DNA from: Combretum micranthum
Taxonomy: Eukaryota > Streptophyta > Magnoliopsida > Myrtales > Combretaceae
Assembly (NCBI GenBank): GCA_024138025.1
Contig: JAMXBD010000011.1
Location: 2,281,501 to 2,345,500 of the forward strand
Direction of reading: 5' to 3'
Length of the DNA stretch: 64,000 nt
Below, piece after piece: positions 36,985-47,620 of this stretch. A model generated the notes under the pieces. It was not told the DNA's origin, ran no database searches, and saw nothing but the letters and a program-made list of their open reading frames with translations. The translations under genes and the position numbers were made by a program. Every line of letters begins with the position of its first letter. Position 1 is the stretch's first letter.

Positions 36985-37032
36985 TGATAGATCCTGGCTC
37001 AGCCAACCCCATTAGTTCCCGAGCTATCTCAG
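36985..37032 (+). CDS. Candidate 48-nt exon upstream of the acidic exon, copy B
   Basis: Flanked by TTAAACAG and by GTACGCAG. In the phase needed to join the acidic exon it reads IDPGSANPISSRAIS, then G split across the junction. Copy C has an exon of exactly the same length, reading IDPLSVISIDSRAST in the same phase. Shared residues IDP, S, I, S and SRA suggest a constrained peptide. No start codon is apparent immediately upstream, so an earlier exon would be needed. Splicing is inferred only. Confidence 0.45.
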
Positions 37033-37541
37033 GTACGCAGTAACTTACTTGTTTCTTTGCTAGGGTAGGCATCAAACCAAATTAATTTAAATTAAGAAAA
37101 ATCTCATTAATTGATGAGTGTTGATTTTCCTTGTTTGCCGTTGAATCCGATTCGGAGAGCGGCACCCTGCTCAGATTGGGGGTAGGGTACTTTCTCGTTA
37201 TTGGATAGAATTATTTAGGAGATATGAGTATCCGAGCTACTCATATTAACCCCCTGAGCGTCGTGATACATTACTCAGGATCCCCTAGTATTACAAGCTA
37301 TGCTGGAAGGTGGGGCTGCCTAGTCTATATGAACAGTAGGGACTACTCAGGGAGGTGGACATAATTCTAGATCCTTGTTACCCGGAGTTTGAAAACTCCC
37401 ATGATGAAAAAATGACTAAAGATTGAGTAATAAATTATTGGTTGTTGCATTTTACATTTAGATTAAGTATGTGTGAATCACTTTGCATTTGTATTCATTA
37501 CTTGTGTACTGGGCCTTTGGCTCATATTTTAACCATTTCAG

Positions 37542-37621
37542 GTGATGAATCCGATGAGTTTCACACGAGTTTGGGGTATGAAACCGATTTCAAGGATTTT
37601 CTTGATGATATGGAGGACTAG
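37542..37621 (+). CDS. Acidic C-terminal exon of LTR mini-ORF, copy B
   Basis: After CATTTCAG the frame reads GDESDEFH then TSLGYETDFKDFLDDMED and stop. It matches copies A, C, E and H. With the 48-nt exon the putative intron would be 37033-37541 (509 bases). The conserved phrase TGTACTGGGCCTTTGGCTCA lies just upstream, in the intron end. Confidence 0.5.
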
Positions 37622-40600
37622 AGATGACCTTAGACTTAGTGGAATCCAATATTTGTAATAGAATAGTTATGTTAGTCTTGTGGTTGTATTTAAGGTTTTA
37701 GTTGAATTTTATGTGTGTAATTTTGTTAAGGCTTGTAAGAAGCCTTTAGATGTAATATATGTATATATATATATATATGTACTTAGCTATGTATGACTTA
37801 AGTTTGCTTCTTTTGCAAAATATGTTGATAATGAAGTAGTGTATTTTGTTTAAAGTTTAGAAAAAAAAAATATTATGGTTTCTATTATATTATCTATGTG
37901 GAATTAGATAAACAATTTCTCAAACAATTTCTCAAACAATTCTTTTAGACAACCTTACATATAATCTTATAGGTTATATGTGGTTGGAGAACTGTTGTCG
38001 CCTGTTTTAAATTTTAAGGGTGATAGTGAGTCCTTACAATTAACATGGATGCCGCTCCTCGGATTGGAATCTATGACACATGCACAACTAATTCAAACAC
38101 TTTAAAGTCATCTTTCATTTAAGTCAATTTTATTATGTCTATCTTATCAACCGACAATTAAGCTACTACTTACTTGTACTAGTTGTTTTATCAAGAAGAT
38201 GATCGACAAACAAATTCAAATCGATAAAGGAATCTATAAAATAAAGAAATTCAATTCATATCACATTCACCCTTAATTATAAATAAAAACTAAATACTTT
38301 ACCAAAATAACAGTTAAATAGAAACTCACATTAATCCATGACATAACATTTATACACATATCTATATAACATGTTCCTTTATTTTAAATTTTGAAAATAA
38401 ATTTTATTTTATTTTATTTCCAAAGGAGCATGAGATAATATACAACCTTGCATGTCCCTATGTTTCCCTTAAATGAGAAACATGATGAATTACAAATAGT
38501 GTGTTTCATTAAAAAATAAGACTCAAAGAGAAGCACGACTCAATATGTTACATCGTGTTCTAACTTGTATCATTACAGTTCCATTTCCTCAAATAACTAG
38601 AGAGAAGCACAAGGTAATCGAACAACCCGTGTTTTAGTGAAAACCAAATCTATTCGAAAACAGAGAGAAACATAATGTAATACCCTTGACCATGTTTCAA
38701 CCATGCTATCTAAATTTTCTTCTTCACTTGACACATAGTGAGAATCATGGTTGGATACAAATGGTCATGTTTCCCTCGTGTTCCTCATCGAGTAGTGTTA
38801 TTTCGAGGGTTCGATAAGATACACGACCAAAATACTACCCTGTGTTTCCCTCATGTACTCCTTCAAAAATAGGCATGTATGTTTTGAAACTTAAACATCA
38901 AATTTTCACTTCTATTAGCTTACATACACTCAACACATGCACTCAAAAGCATCATACACACATAAACCTGCATGGCTTAGGTTTGAATTGTTTAAGAATG
39001 AATTAAGCTTGGTGTTAAAGAATTTATGAAATCAAAAGAGTGAACCTAACATGCATAATATAATATAATTTGCTAACTTATTCTAACACATTCAATTTAT
39101 TAGCTAATTAAATTTACACTTATTTTACATATCAATAAATCAATATATACCAAAAGATAAATTTAATTAAGCTTATAATTTAGATTATTTCAATTGAAAA
39201 TAGATTCTCTACCAAGATAGCTTTGTAAAGAAGTTAGGAAACTTAGATTCATGGAAAATGAACTATGATAACATCGAATGAAATTTTCTTTCCTAAGGCT
39301 TTATAAATATACTTGTAAATAGGGTTACTTGATGATTTGCTTTCAAAGCATTGAACCATATGTGGTTAGAAGAGAAGAATTTCAAGTTTGATACTTTCCC
39401 AAATTTTCAAGTTTGTTTCTTAGTTTTATCATTCATAAATATAAAAAACATGTTGATTTTAAGAAGGAAAAATTAAAGTTTTACATCCCCTTCCTATAAC
39501 TATAGGTCCTGTTAATGTTGAAGAAGGTAGGGGATGATTTTGTTTCCAAGTTTTTCTTTTGACAAAGATTTTCGAAGTTTTGAAAATGAGTTTTAGAAAA
39601 TATTTTGCATGATAAAGAATTATCAACATGCAAGGTTTAAGAATTCTTTTCGACATTACAACAACATTACTATAAACAATTTTATAGACATGAATATAAA
39701 AATCACACTTGAAAATTTTGCAATCTTAATGTGAACATAGAGCAAAAGGATTAACAAAATAATATGAACATAAGGATAACGCAATAAAAGACGGGAGTCT
39801 TAGCTTGTATTCAAGGCTCCCTAGGATTTAAAATAATCCAATCACTGAGAAAATAAATAAAATGAAACAAGATAAAATAAAATAGTGAGATTCTTAGATT
39901 CTAGACAAGGCTCCCTAAGACCTTGAAATGGACAAGTCTCTTTCGGACTTGAATATGGACAAATCTTGAACATGAAAATAAATTACTTGAAATGTAAAGG
40001 ACATGAAATAAAGCATGATTAGATTAGTAAGCAATATGCTCTAAAGTCTATGTATATGTACTTATACATATAGGTACATATATAAAAGTTAGATTAGAGA
40101 ACATGATGTAAAACATAAGTATAAACATAAAATTAACAATAATCAAATGTGGAGTCTTGCATTTCCATTCCCTAGCATTATGCATCATGGGGATATTTTT
40201 TGTGACAATTACATGAAGACACACACACATGACTCACATATCATAATATTGGAAGCGTACTTAGATGGTTTAACCAAGGAAATGAAATGAAATGAAATAA
40301 GGTAAAGACAAAGAGGGGGAGCGAGTGGCATGAATTGTAAGGCAAAAAGGAGAGAAAATTTGAGAGAATTTGAGAGAAAGAGAAGTTACATAAAGTGTGA
40401 GAAAATAAAGGAGGGAATAGGTATTTATAGAGAGAAAAATGGATGAATTAAAAGTATGAAAAGAAATTGAAAAGGAAGATAAATATAGAGGAGAGAAGAG
40501 GGGTGGCTGACAGTAAGGGAGGAGGGGAAGAGACAGGGAGAGAAGAAAAGAAAAGATTATGAAAAATAATGTGTAAAATATGGTAGATTAGATGTGTGTA

Positions 40601-41810
40601 AGAGTAGGTAATGTAAATGTAAGAATAGGCGTGTCAGAGTGTAAGAAAAAGCGATTAATGTGAATAGTAAATGAAATAATAATTTGAAATGATAATTATT
40701 TACTAGTAGAAGATAAAATATGCATGTATGTCATTCAACTAACGTTTTTATGAGCTGATAAAATTGTATTCGATATTATATAAATAATTCATTCTTATTT
40801 TGTTGTAAATTGTTTGTCTAATTATTTTTCCTTGATTTATGTGTCAGTGATTAGATACAGAAACTATAATTAAAAAGGTTTTGAACAATTAGGGTTTTGG
40901 GAACTCCTATCATTTTTAGGGTAAATACCTTACACTTATCTTATGTTTTGGGTTTCCATGGATCATTTAACTTATCTGATATTCTAAGGTTCTAGAGTTA
41001 TGTCTACCGTTGATCCGGTTTGACTATAGGGTTTCGATTTGGATATCGATTCTAAGGTTTTACCTATAAGTTTACAACAAAATCTAGGGGCTTACAAATG
41101 GAATATGCAATGGAGTACAAATAGATTTGCGACAAAATTTTCTTTTTGTACAAATTTTTTTCCTAATCTTAGTAGGAAATATAATATTTTCGCTTAATAT
41201 TTTTTGTTTTAAAATTATGTTATAGATCTATCTCTAAAGTTATTATTATATACATAAATATTTAATATATTTTAATTGTACATATTATATAAAATATATC
41301 TAAATATGTAGTATGTAATATGGATTTACAATATATGTATTAATTAATTTTAGTAAATAATATATTTATAAAATATGTAACATTAGGCTATCAATAACTA
41401 ATATTATATATTATGTTATATTTTATTTTTAATACATTTATTTATAGACATATTTCATATTAATATATTAAAAATTATAAATAATATAAAATATTTATAT
41501 CTTGTATATTATCGTTGTATCAATTATATAATTTGTTGACATAATGACTTATTATATAAAAAATTATAATAAACTAATTAATAAAATAGTTTATAATAAC
41601 TTGCTATATAATAGATAAGAAATAGCATAACATATTGATTTATTAAGTTTTATAATATCATATTTATAATTACATATTGTATGGAAAAGCATATAGTATT
41701 ATTTAAAAACCAAAAATATTTGAATATTATATGAAATATTTTATCTAAAATATTTACTTACTTATTAATATATATAAATAAATATTTATATTATTTATAG
41801 TATATTTATT

Positions 41811-42178
41811 GGGTAAATAACATCGAAAGGTCACAACGTTTGATGATAAGTTCATTTGAGGTCATAACATTTTCAGTGATTATAAAGAGGTTACAACGTT
41901 TAGAGAAATGAGTCAACTGATATCATCATTGATACATGTCAACAAGAAAAATATTTAAAATTAAAAATCAAAAAATCTGATACAGTGTGACACATTCAAT
42001 GGTAACCTCAATTGACCTACTTCTTTAAATGTTATGATATATTTTTAGCCACTCAAAATGTAGTGACCTAAAATGAACTTACTTCCTAAATATTGTGACC
42101 TCTTTTTAATCGTTCTAAATGTTGTGACCACAAATAAACTTACTCATAAACGTTGCGACCTTTTAGTATAATTTACCA
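41811..42178. mobile_element. Foldback Mutator-like MITE with 9-10-bp TSD
   Basis: Left arm GGGTAAATAACATCG, AAGGTCACAACGTTT; right arm inverted, ending AAACGTTGCGACCTTTTAGT and ATAATTTACC. Long inverted repeats run through most of the 368 bases (paired phrases AGTTCATTTGAGGTCA and TGACCTAAAATGAACTTAC). The flanks TATATTTATT (41801-41810) and TATATTTATT (42179-42188) match perfectly. Duplication length fits Mutator-like elements. No coding capacity. Confidence 0.75.
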
Positions 42179-43522
42179 TATATTTATTATTATATTTTAT
42201 ATATGTGATATTTATATATTTTTATGTTATATTTTTATGTCATAATAAACTGTATAAAAATTAGATAATATATTACCACAAATATATATTTTATTTATAA
42301 TATAGAATAAATAATATAAACTATATTATATGTACATATATCGTCAAACATATATTTACATAATACATCTTATGTAATTTATATTTATATACGAATAATA
42401 TTTTATGTACAATAACATTTTTGTTAAAAAAAAGATAATATATTACTTAAAGATGTAGTATATTTCAATAATAAAGTATAAAATAATTATATAAATATAA
42501 ATGTAATATATATTTTAACAAACATGTTAATAATAATAAAATCATTCAAAAATAGGTAAAATACAACTATTATATCAATATTAGCTAATTAAGTTAGTAT
42601 TTATCTTCTAAAAATATGTAAAATGTCTTGTGTAACGCAATTTTAAAAGTGTAATATTTTTCAAATAGAAAGTAGTTTAACTTTAATTATGAAGACATCA
42701 ATTGGTTTAATGGGATGAAGTTTATTAAAATTTTAAAGTTAAGGATGCTTGGTGCATGACACTTTACGATGGGTAACCTCTTGGAAGGGACAAAATCATG
42801 CATTGTGGTGTTGGGAACTTCATGATGGGTGACTTCCTAGGAAGGACAAAATGATGCATTGTGTTTTGTTAAAATGAGTAATCCCAAACATATTAGAAAC
42901 GTAATAGTACACTAGATAGAATGAGGGGAGCTAAATGAGAAATTTAATTATGATTCATACATTAATCCCAAAATCGTGATGTAAATGGAATGGAATTTAT
43001 TTATACAATTTAATTTTTGCAACTTAAAGGAATTAGACATATTTTGTGATCGAATTTTTTAATTTATAATTTTTATTTGTAATTTATATGGTATTAGAGA
43101 AAAAATTTTGTTATTATTATAGTTGGAAATTCTATCACAAATTTGTGATAGATATAAATCTATCTTTAAAAAAATTAGCGATTATATTTTTGAGATAGAA
43201 ATTTGGAATAGAATTATGTTATTATAGTCTTTTGTGACAAATTTCTTACTTTCCGAGGTAGAAATTTCATTCTCTAAAACCAAAATCTCTTGTAATGCAT
43301 TATTCTCACATATAAAAAGCAATATATCAATTCTAAATAGTGTTAAGAGAAGCAGTAAAAATTAAATAATATGTTGTTTTCTCCAAGTCAATAAACAAAG
43401 TAAATACTATTGACGATGTTAGAAAAAAAGTCATAAAAAGTATGATTATGTATTAATTAACTACTAGTTTAAGTAACAAACTTAACATTTGCCCTATTGT
43501 AAATTTGAAATTTAAGAAGGGT

Positions 43523-43791
43523 TAATGTCAGTCATGGTACTTAAACTCGTATAAAATATATAAATAGGCACATGACCTTTGAAATTAATTAATTAAATAC
43601 ATAAACTTTTAAATTGATCAATTTAGTACCTGAAAAAAACTTTTCGTACACACCAATAATATCTCCATCATGTTCTCTTAGGTACTAAATTAATCAATTT
43701 CAAATAATTTTAAATGCTAATTTGATCAATTGTAAAGTCTAGGTACCTAATTGCATATTTTGTCAAAGTTCAAACACCATCTATAACATTG
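43523..43791. mobile_element. Foldback element, copy 4
   Basis: Left end TAATGTCAGTCATGGTAC, inverted right end ACCATCTATAACATT, with arms CAATTTAGTACCTGAAAA and GGTACTAAATTAATCAATTT. The centre holds CCAATAATATCTCCATCATG as in copy 1. About 269 bases, non-coding. Confidence 0.7.
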
Positions 43792-43799
43792 TCTCATTT

Positions 43800-45205
43800 A
43801 ATAAAAAGGGAAAATTTATATGCATTACATGGAAAAATTTATATATTCCACAAGATTCTTTGTACCTAAAAGGTATAGAATAAGTATATGGTGTTACAAG
43901 GTAAGTTTATTATACAAAATTTGATACCCTATACTTTACAGGATATGGTGTATGTAAGTTTTCTTACTTTATCCACCCTATATCCGCTCACCTCTACCAT
44001 CTATTTTATGGTAAATCTCTTGTTAATCAGATAAATTTTTTTTCCACTAAATATATATATATATATTTTGAAAATCATGTGTTTGGTTGTATTTTGTAAA
44101 AATATATTCAAATGATTTTTTTGATATTGAAAATTAATTTTACGTAAATATAGTATTCATGCATAAATAATGTATTATTTATTGTGAAGAATAATTCAAA
44201 AAGGACTTCTCCTTTTAAAAGTGTGAGTTATTTTCCCAAAATATGTTTAGGTTTTCCTATAAAAGGAAAAAAAATTTCAATTAAAATGATAATTTCAACC
44301 TAGCAAATAAATGGGAAAAGAAAAAAGGAAAGAGAAAAGAGACTATTATGTAATAAACATTTTTAAAAAAACTAAACAAGCCTTAAATTGCAATAAAACT
44401 TCATGGGGTCAAAAATCTTCACTTTTGAGAGGAAAAAAAAAATAAAGAAAGAAAGAATTGATGTTCTCTGACCAAGTTTTATAAAGAAAATGTACCTTAT
44501 ATATTGCTAAACTATTACACTAGATTCTAAGTTAAACTACTTCCGAAGATATAAATCCAAATTGGTATTTTTGTTTTGCTAACTAGTGTTTAGAAGACAC
44601 TCATTAAAAATCATATAAGTTAAGATTATTTATCTTTTATTTTTATTCAATATACATCACCATATGCTTGAAAAGTTTTCTAAAATGAAAAGGCTAAAAT
44701 CCTATGTGATTCTATTCGAGTAGCATCATGACGCACTTATTATTATAACTGTAAGCATGGGAAATAGGGTTATTAGGAGGGAGGGAATACGGATGCAGGA
44801 TCCAACAGGAACGGTGGTCCGATTCACTGCATGTTATATTTGTCTTTTTCACCAAATTATTATAGTATATCAGTTCAGCTATATATATTTATCTAGTAAT
44901 TTATTGAAAAAACAAATTAATACATAAAACTTGTATAATTTTTTATTTCAACAAAAATAAATTGGGAAAAAAAATTTCAATAAAAGGCCATAAGTAGGGG
45001 GGGAAAAAAAGAAAATTTACATGAATATTAATATCTTATAATTGTCTTTCCATATTAACTTTTAAATTTATTTAATTAGCAATACTAAAGAAGTCATTTT
45101 TATTATAATTAGTCAATAATTGATCATTTGATAATTTACATCATAACAATAATCGTAACAAAAAAATTAACTAAACCAAGTTAGATAATTGATGATATTT
45201 ACTAA
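43800..45205. other. Non-coding sequence, nothing recognised
   Basis: No gene is seen. The phrase TATCCACCCTATATCCGCTCACC near 43970 resembles the right edge of the possible hAT-like element at 21.8 kb, but a matching left edge is not visible. Confidence 0.4.
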
Positions 45206-45291
45206 TAATTTGTAACGTCCCGAAATTCTGTCTACCGAGGTATTGTCCATTTTGGCTACACGTCGTACAGTTTTGTCCTTTGGATACCAAT

Positions 45292-45354
45292 GCTTCCTAA
45301 GGAATTATCCATCCTAGGATTGCTTTGCCTACTACATGCTTAACTTTAGAATTC
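45292..45354 (-). repeat. 5S-rRNA-like segment in left Cassandra LTR
   Basis: On the minus strand AATTCTAAAGTTAAGCATG, then TCCTAGGATGGATAATTCC and TTAGGAAGC resemble the 3' half of plant 5S rRNA, including the box A-type AGTTAAGC and box C-type TAGGATGGGTGAC regions of the internal RNA polymerase III promoter. It is part of the TRIM, not a functional 5S gene. Confidence 0.8.
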
Positions 45355-45536
45355 AAACAAACTCCAAGCTATTATACCAAAAGACGCATTTGTGATTAGA
45401 GTTCCTCTATCTCTATTTAAGAGGTATCACACACTTCTCCCACTTATAGAACTAATGTCCTCGTCAGTTCCATTATACAGATCCAAAACCACACCAGATA
45501 GTAAGGACACACTTCTCCACTTCCGGCTGGTGAACT

Positions 45537-45548
45537 GCTCTGATACTA
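45537..45548 (-). other. Primer-binding site for tRNA-iMet (Cassandra)
   Basis: The minus strand reads TAGTATCAGAGC, one base different from the usual TGGTATCAGAGC complement of initiator tRNA-Met, two bases from the LTR edge. Confidence 0.8.
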
Positions 45549-45631
45549 CTTGTAATGCTGCAGAACTCCACTCACCGAGGTATTATCTACTTTGGCCACA
45601 TGTTGTATGGTTTTATCCTTTTGGAGCCAAC

Positions 45632-45694
45632 ACAGCCTAGGAGATCACTCATACTATGATTGCTTAGCTCAGAGCATGCTTAACTTTAGAGTTC
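45632..45694 (-). repeat. 5S-rRNA-like segment in right Cassandra LTR
   Basis: Minus strand reads GGAACTCTAAAGTTAAGCAT, then GCTAAGCAATCATAGTATGA and GTGATCTCCTAGGC. Box A-like AGTTAAGC is intact; the box C region is more changed than in the left LTR. Confidence 0.8.
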
Positions 45695-45776
45695 CAACAA
45701 ACTTTAAACCGTTACATCAAAAGGTGTTTCTATGATTAGAGTTCCACCATCTCTATTTGAGGAATATCACATAATT

Positions 45777-47192
45777 GATGTGATAAGACGAAACATTTGT
45801 GATATGAGCGATGGAATTATTATTTGTGGTATGCTACTAATACAAGCAACATCTAGGATAGTTTATTTAGTTAAATTTAGTTTTTTAATGTATGAATTTA
45901 ACGTTATTAGTTATTATAAAAAAATAAAAAATAAAGTTAAATAAATAAAGAGAAAGAGAATTTCATTTAAACTTAAAATCCATTTTTAAAAAAAAAAAGT
46001 AAAACAACAACTAAATGATTTGAATTCATGACCTTTAAGTTACAAAATCAAACTTTTACTAATTAGCTATGTATCTTGTTATATCTCAATTCGCTCTATG
46101 AAATATATATATTTAATAAAACCTTAAAAATTGACATTTTATGAGTTTGAGGATCGGCCCCCTTAAATCCGAAAGTTAAGACTTTAGGATCAAGATTATC
46201 AACTTAATTTTAAAATTGTTCTTTATGATGGGAAAAAACAAAATATAGCCCTTACAAACAGACTTACGTAGGAAAAAGGGCCAAAGAATCCTTATGGACG
46301 TATATCTTTATATTATAAGAGTTCACCAATCAGATTCTGTAAGAATCAGGTAATATTCCGTCGTAATGAGAGAGATGAAAAATCTAGACTGAATCAATAA
46401 AGAAATATTTCGCACACCTGTCCTGAATCATTCGGGACTATAAAATGTTAAAAACAGTTTTTTCCTCTTTTTTTTTTTTTTTTTTTTTTTTTGTGGGGTG
46501 AGGGTGTTAGGGGGCACAAAAAAGTTAAAAACAGTTAAATTGTCGTATTCAGGTGATTTTGAACCAGATATTTAATCTAGAAATATATTTTCGTCCTATC
46601 TACCTGTGCTTTTCCTATTTGAATAAAAATATAGATAGATAATAACTTTCATATCTAGCTATATCAGTAGAGAAGTGCTGGGACTTGCTACTTACTAATT
46701 AAAATGGATGATGATGGATGGCCTAATTGTTCTTACTCCTACAGCACTCATTAATTTATGATCACTAGCACTAAAATTACATAGATGTGTTGGAACTTAA
46801 AGATGACTCCATTAAATTACCAACAAGGATGAGAGAGAGAGAGAGAGATTTAGCTTATCAGATAAGTAGTCCATCAATTATGAAATTTGAAAATTGTATA
46901 TATCACAATAACAAAAATATTAAAATGAAAATGTGATATAAGACAGTTTAGACTCTTACTTTTACAAGCCATAGCATAATAAATTATCGAGCTGAATAAG
47001 ATATACCAATGGCTTCAACTTTAATATTATAGAAAATAAAATGTGATATATAACCAAGCTTTGTATACGGCATATATTGTGTGATTGATAATAGCTGAGG
47101 AGTAATCAATATACATGACTAGTTAACCAATAAATAAAAGACAAAGACAAGTAAGGAGGAGCACTAGTAGGAAAATTGGAGTTATCATCGAT
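45777..47192. other. Non-coding sequence, T run and GA repeat
   Basis: No gene is seen. It contains a T run of about 25 at 46468-46492, and a GA repeat at about 46832-46849. Confidence 0.5.
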
Positions 47193-47539
47193 TCAATTGA
47201 TCTATTCATATCTATCATACCTAGAATAACGTCAACACATGTTCAGTTCTGCCATGTATAATACTTAAGTATTATACATTAAGACTATCCTAAACTATTT
47301 GTTTATCATGACTGTGTGCTAATCAATGCTTAGATTCTGAAATCGTACAATTAGGTTTTAAAAATATTTGATTAAGCAGTGGAAAAATAAGAAAGTATCA
47401 AAGTAGATAAATATCAATATAAGGTATCTAATAAAGGATTTTATAACCATGAGTAGAAACCAAAACCCTCAAGATGACTATATAAGTTTGAAAAGATAAT
47501 TACAACTTTTAATTAAGAAAAACACATAATCCATCGTTC

Positions 47540-47620
47540 CTAGCTACTTCGCTCATCAATAAGTTCGTACCAATCCATCTCATACCTGAGATATACATGA
47601 GCATCAAAGTTGAGATCACT
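47540..47620 (-). pseudogene. Acidic mini-ORF of LTR copy G, diverged
   Basis: The minus strand reads SDLNFDAH then VYLRYEMDWYELIDERSS and a stop at the usual place. Positions L, Y, D, W, D and E of the pattern remain while much of the acidic content is changed. The frame is still open. Confidence 0.45.

Larger units (their letters stand above)
35284..38038 (+). mobile_element. Family I solo LTR, copy B
   Basis: A 2755-bp LTR with ends TGAAATAGCAATG...GTCCTTACA and a perfect 5-bp target duplication ATTAA (35279-35283 and 38039-38043). It inserted into LTR copy E in the opposite orientation; sequence on either side rejoins as one family I copy. In sense order: A+T-rich U3-like part, a TATATACC box near 35774, GTGAGT near 35861, a G+C-rich block (36285-36780), a 48-nt candidate exon (36985-37032), GTACGCAG, then the acidic ORF end. 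No palindrome array is evident in this copy's shorter putative intron. Confidence 0.9.
34318..39192 (-). mobile_element. Family I solo LTR, copy E, split by LTR I-B
   Basis: Segments 34318-35283 and 38044-39192 (2115 bp together) make a shortened family I LTR. Plus-strand ends are TGTAACGACTCGG and TTAGATTATTTCA; flanking 5-mers GTTGA (34313-34317) and ATTGA (39193-39197) match at four of five bases. It sits inside family II copy 1. Its acidic mini-ORF has an internal stop. The repeated-word block near 38520-38880 uses words such as GGAACACGAGGGAAACAT (minus strand), unlike other copies. Confidence 0.7.
32485..41096 (-). mobile_element. Family II solo LTR, copy 1, split by LTR I-E
   Basis: Segments 32485-34317 and 39198-41096 total 3732 bp, matching copies 2 and 3. 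The left part aligns with 47692-49280 (TATCCTAAACATGA, CTAGTCCCCAGGC, CATAACTAGGTCATT, GTCTTGGAA), and the right part aligns with 52405-54205 (GAGAGAATTTGAGAGA, AGGTATTTATAGAGA, and the end CTAGGGGCTTACA). A sense-strand TATA box, CTATAAATA, lies at about 40422-40430. The outer TG appears mutated (TTTCACACTC), and the flanks AACAG/AATGG match at only three of five bases. Confidence 0.75.
32352..43297. mobile_element. CACTA-type non-autonomous element, heavily interrupted
   Basis: The left end reads CACTACTAGAAAACTAGCAT followed by TTAGAGATA. The right end is inverted: CATTACAAGAGATTTTGG followed by TTTTAGAGAATG on the minus strand, ending at 43297. Subterminal phrases such as GCGATAGATTTG and TATCTCTAAA are typical of plant CACTA elements. 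Own sequence is about 0.13 kb on the left and 41097-43297 on the right; LTR II-1 occupies the rest and a foldback element sits at 41811-42178. No transposase is seen. The 3-bp flanks (TCT, CAT) do not match, so pairing of these two ends is inferred. Confidence 0.5.
45211..45771 (-). mobile_element. Cassandra-type TRIM, complete
   Basis: A 561-bp element with two 221-bp LTRs (45211-45431 and 45551-45771), a 119-bp interior and a perfect 5-bp target duplication TAATT (45206-45210 and 45772-45776). LTR ends are TGTAACGTCCCG-type and ...ATCACA. Both LTRs contain 5S-rRNA-like sequence, the hallmark of Cassandra. On the minus strand a primer-binding site for initiator tRNA-Met lies beside the right LTR and a purine tract (GTGGGAGAAG) beside the left one. 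It encodes nothing and must move using partner enzymes. The two LTRs differ clearly, so the insertion is old. Confidence 0.92.

Noticed and set aside
32352..43297. CACTA pair as a certain single element
   Set aside because: Ends match the superfamily but the 3-bp flanks differ, so I kept it only as a moderate-confidence feature.
45292..45694. Two 5S rRNA-like stretches
   Set aside because: Not 5S rRNA genes: partial, diverged, and each inside a 221-bp LTR of a Cassandra TRIM.
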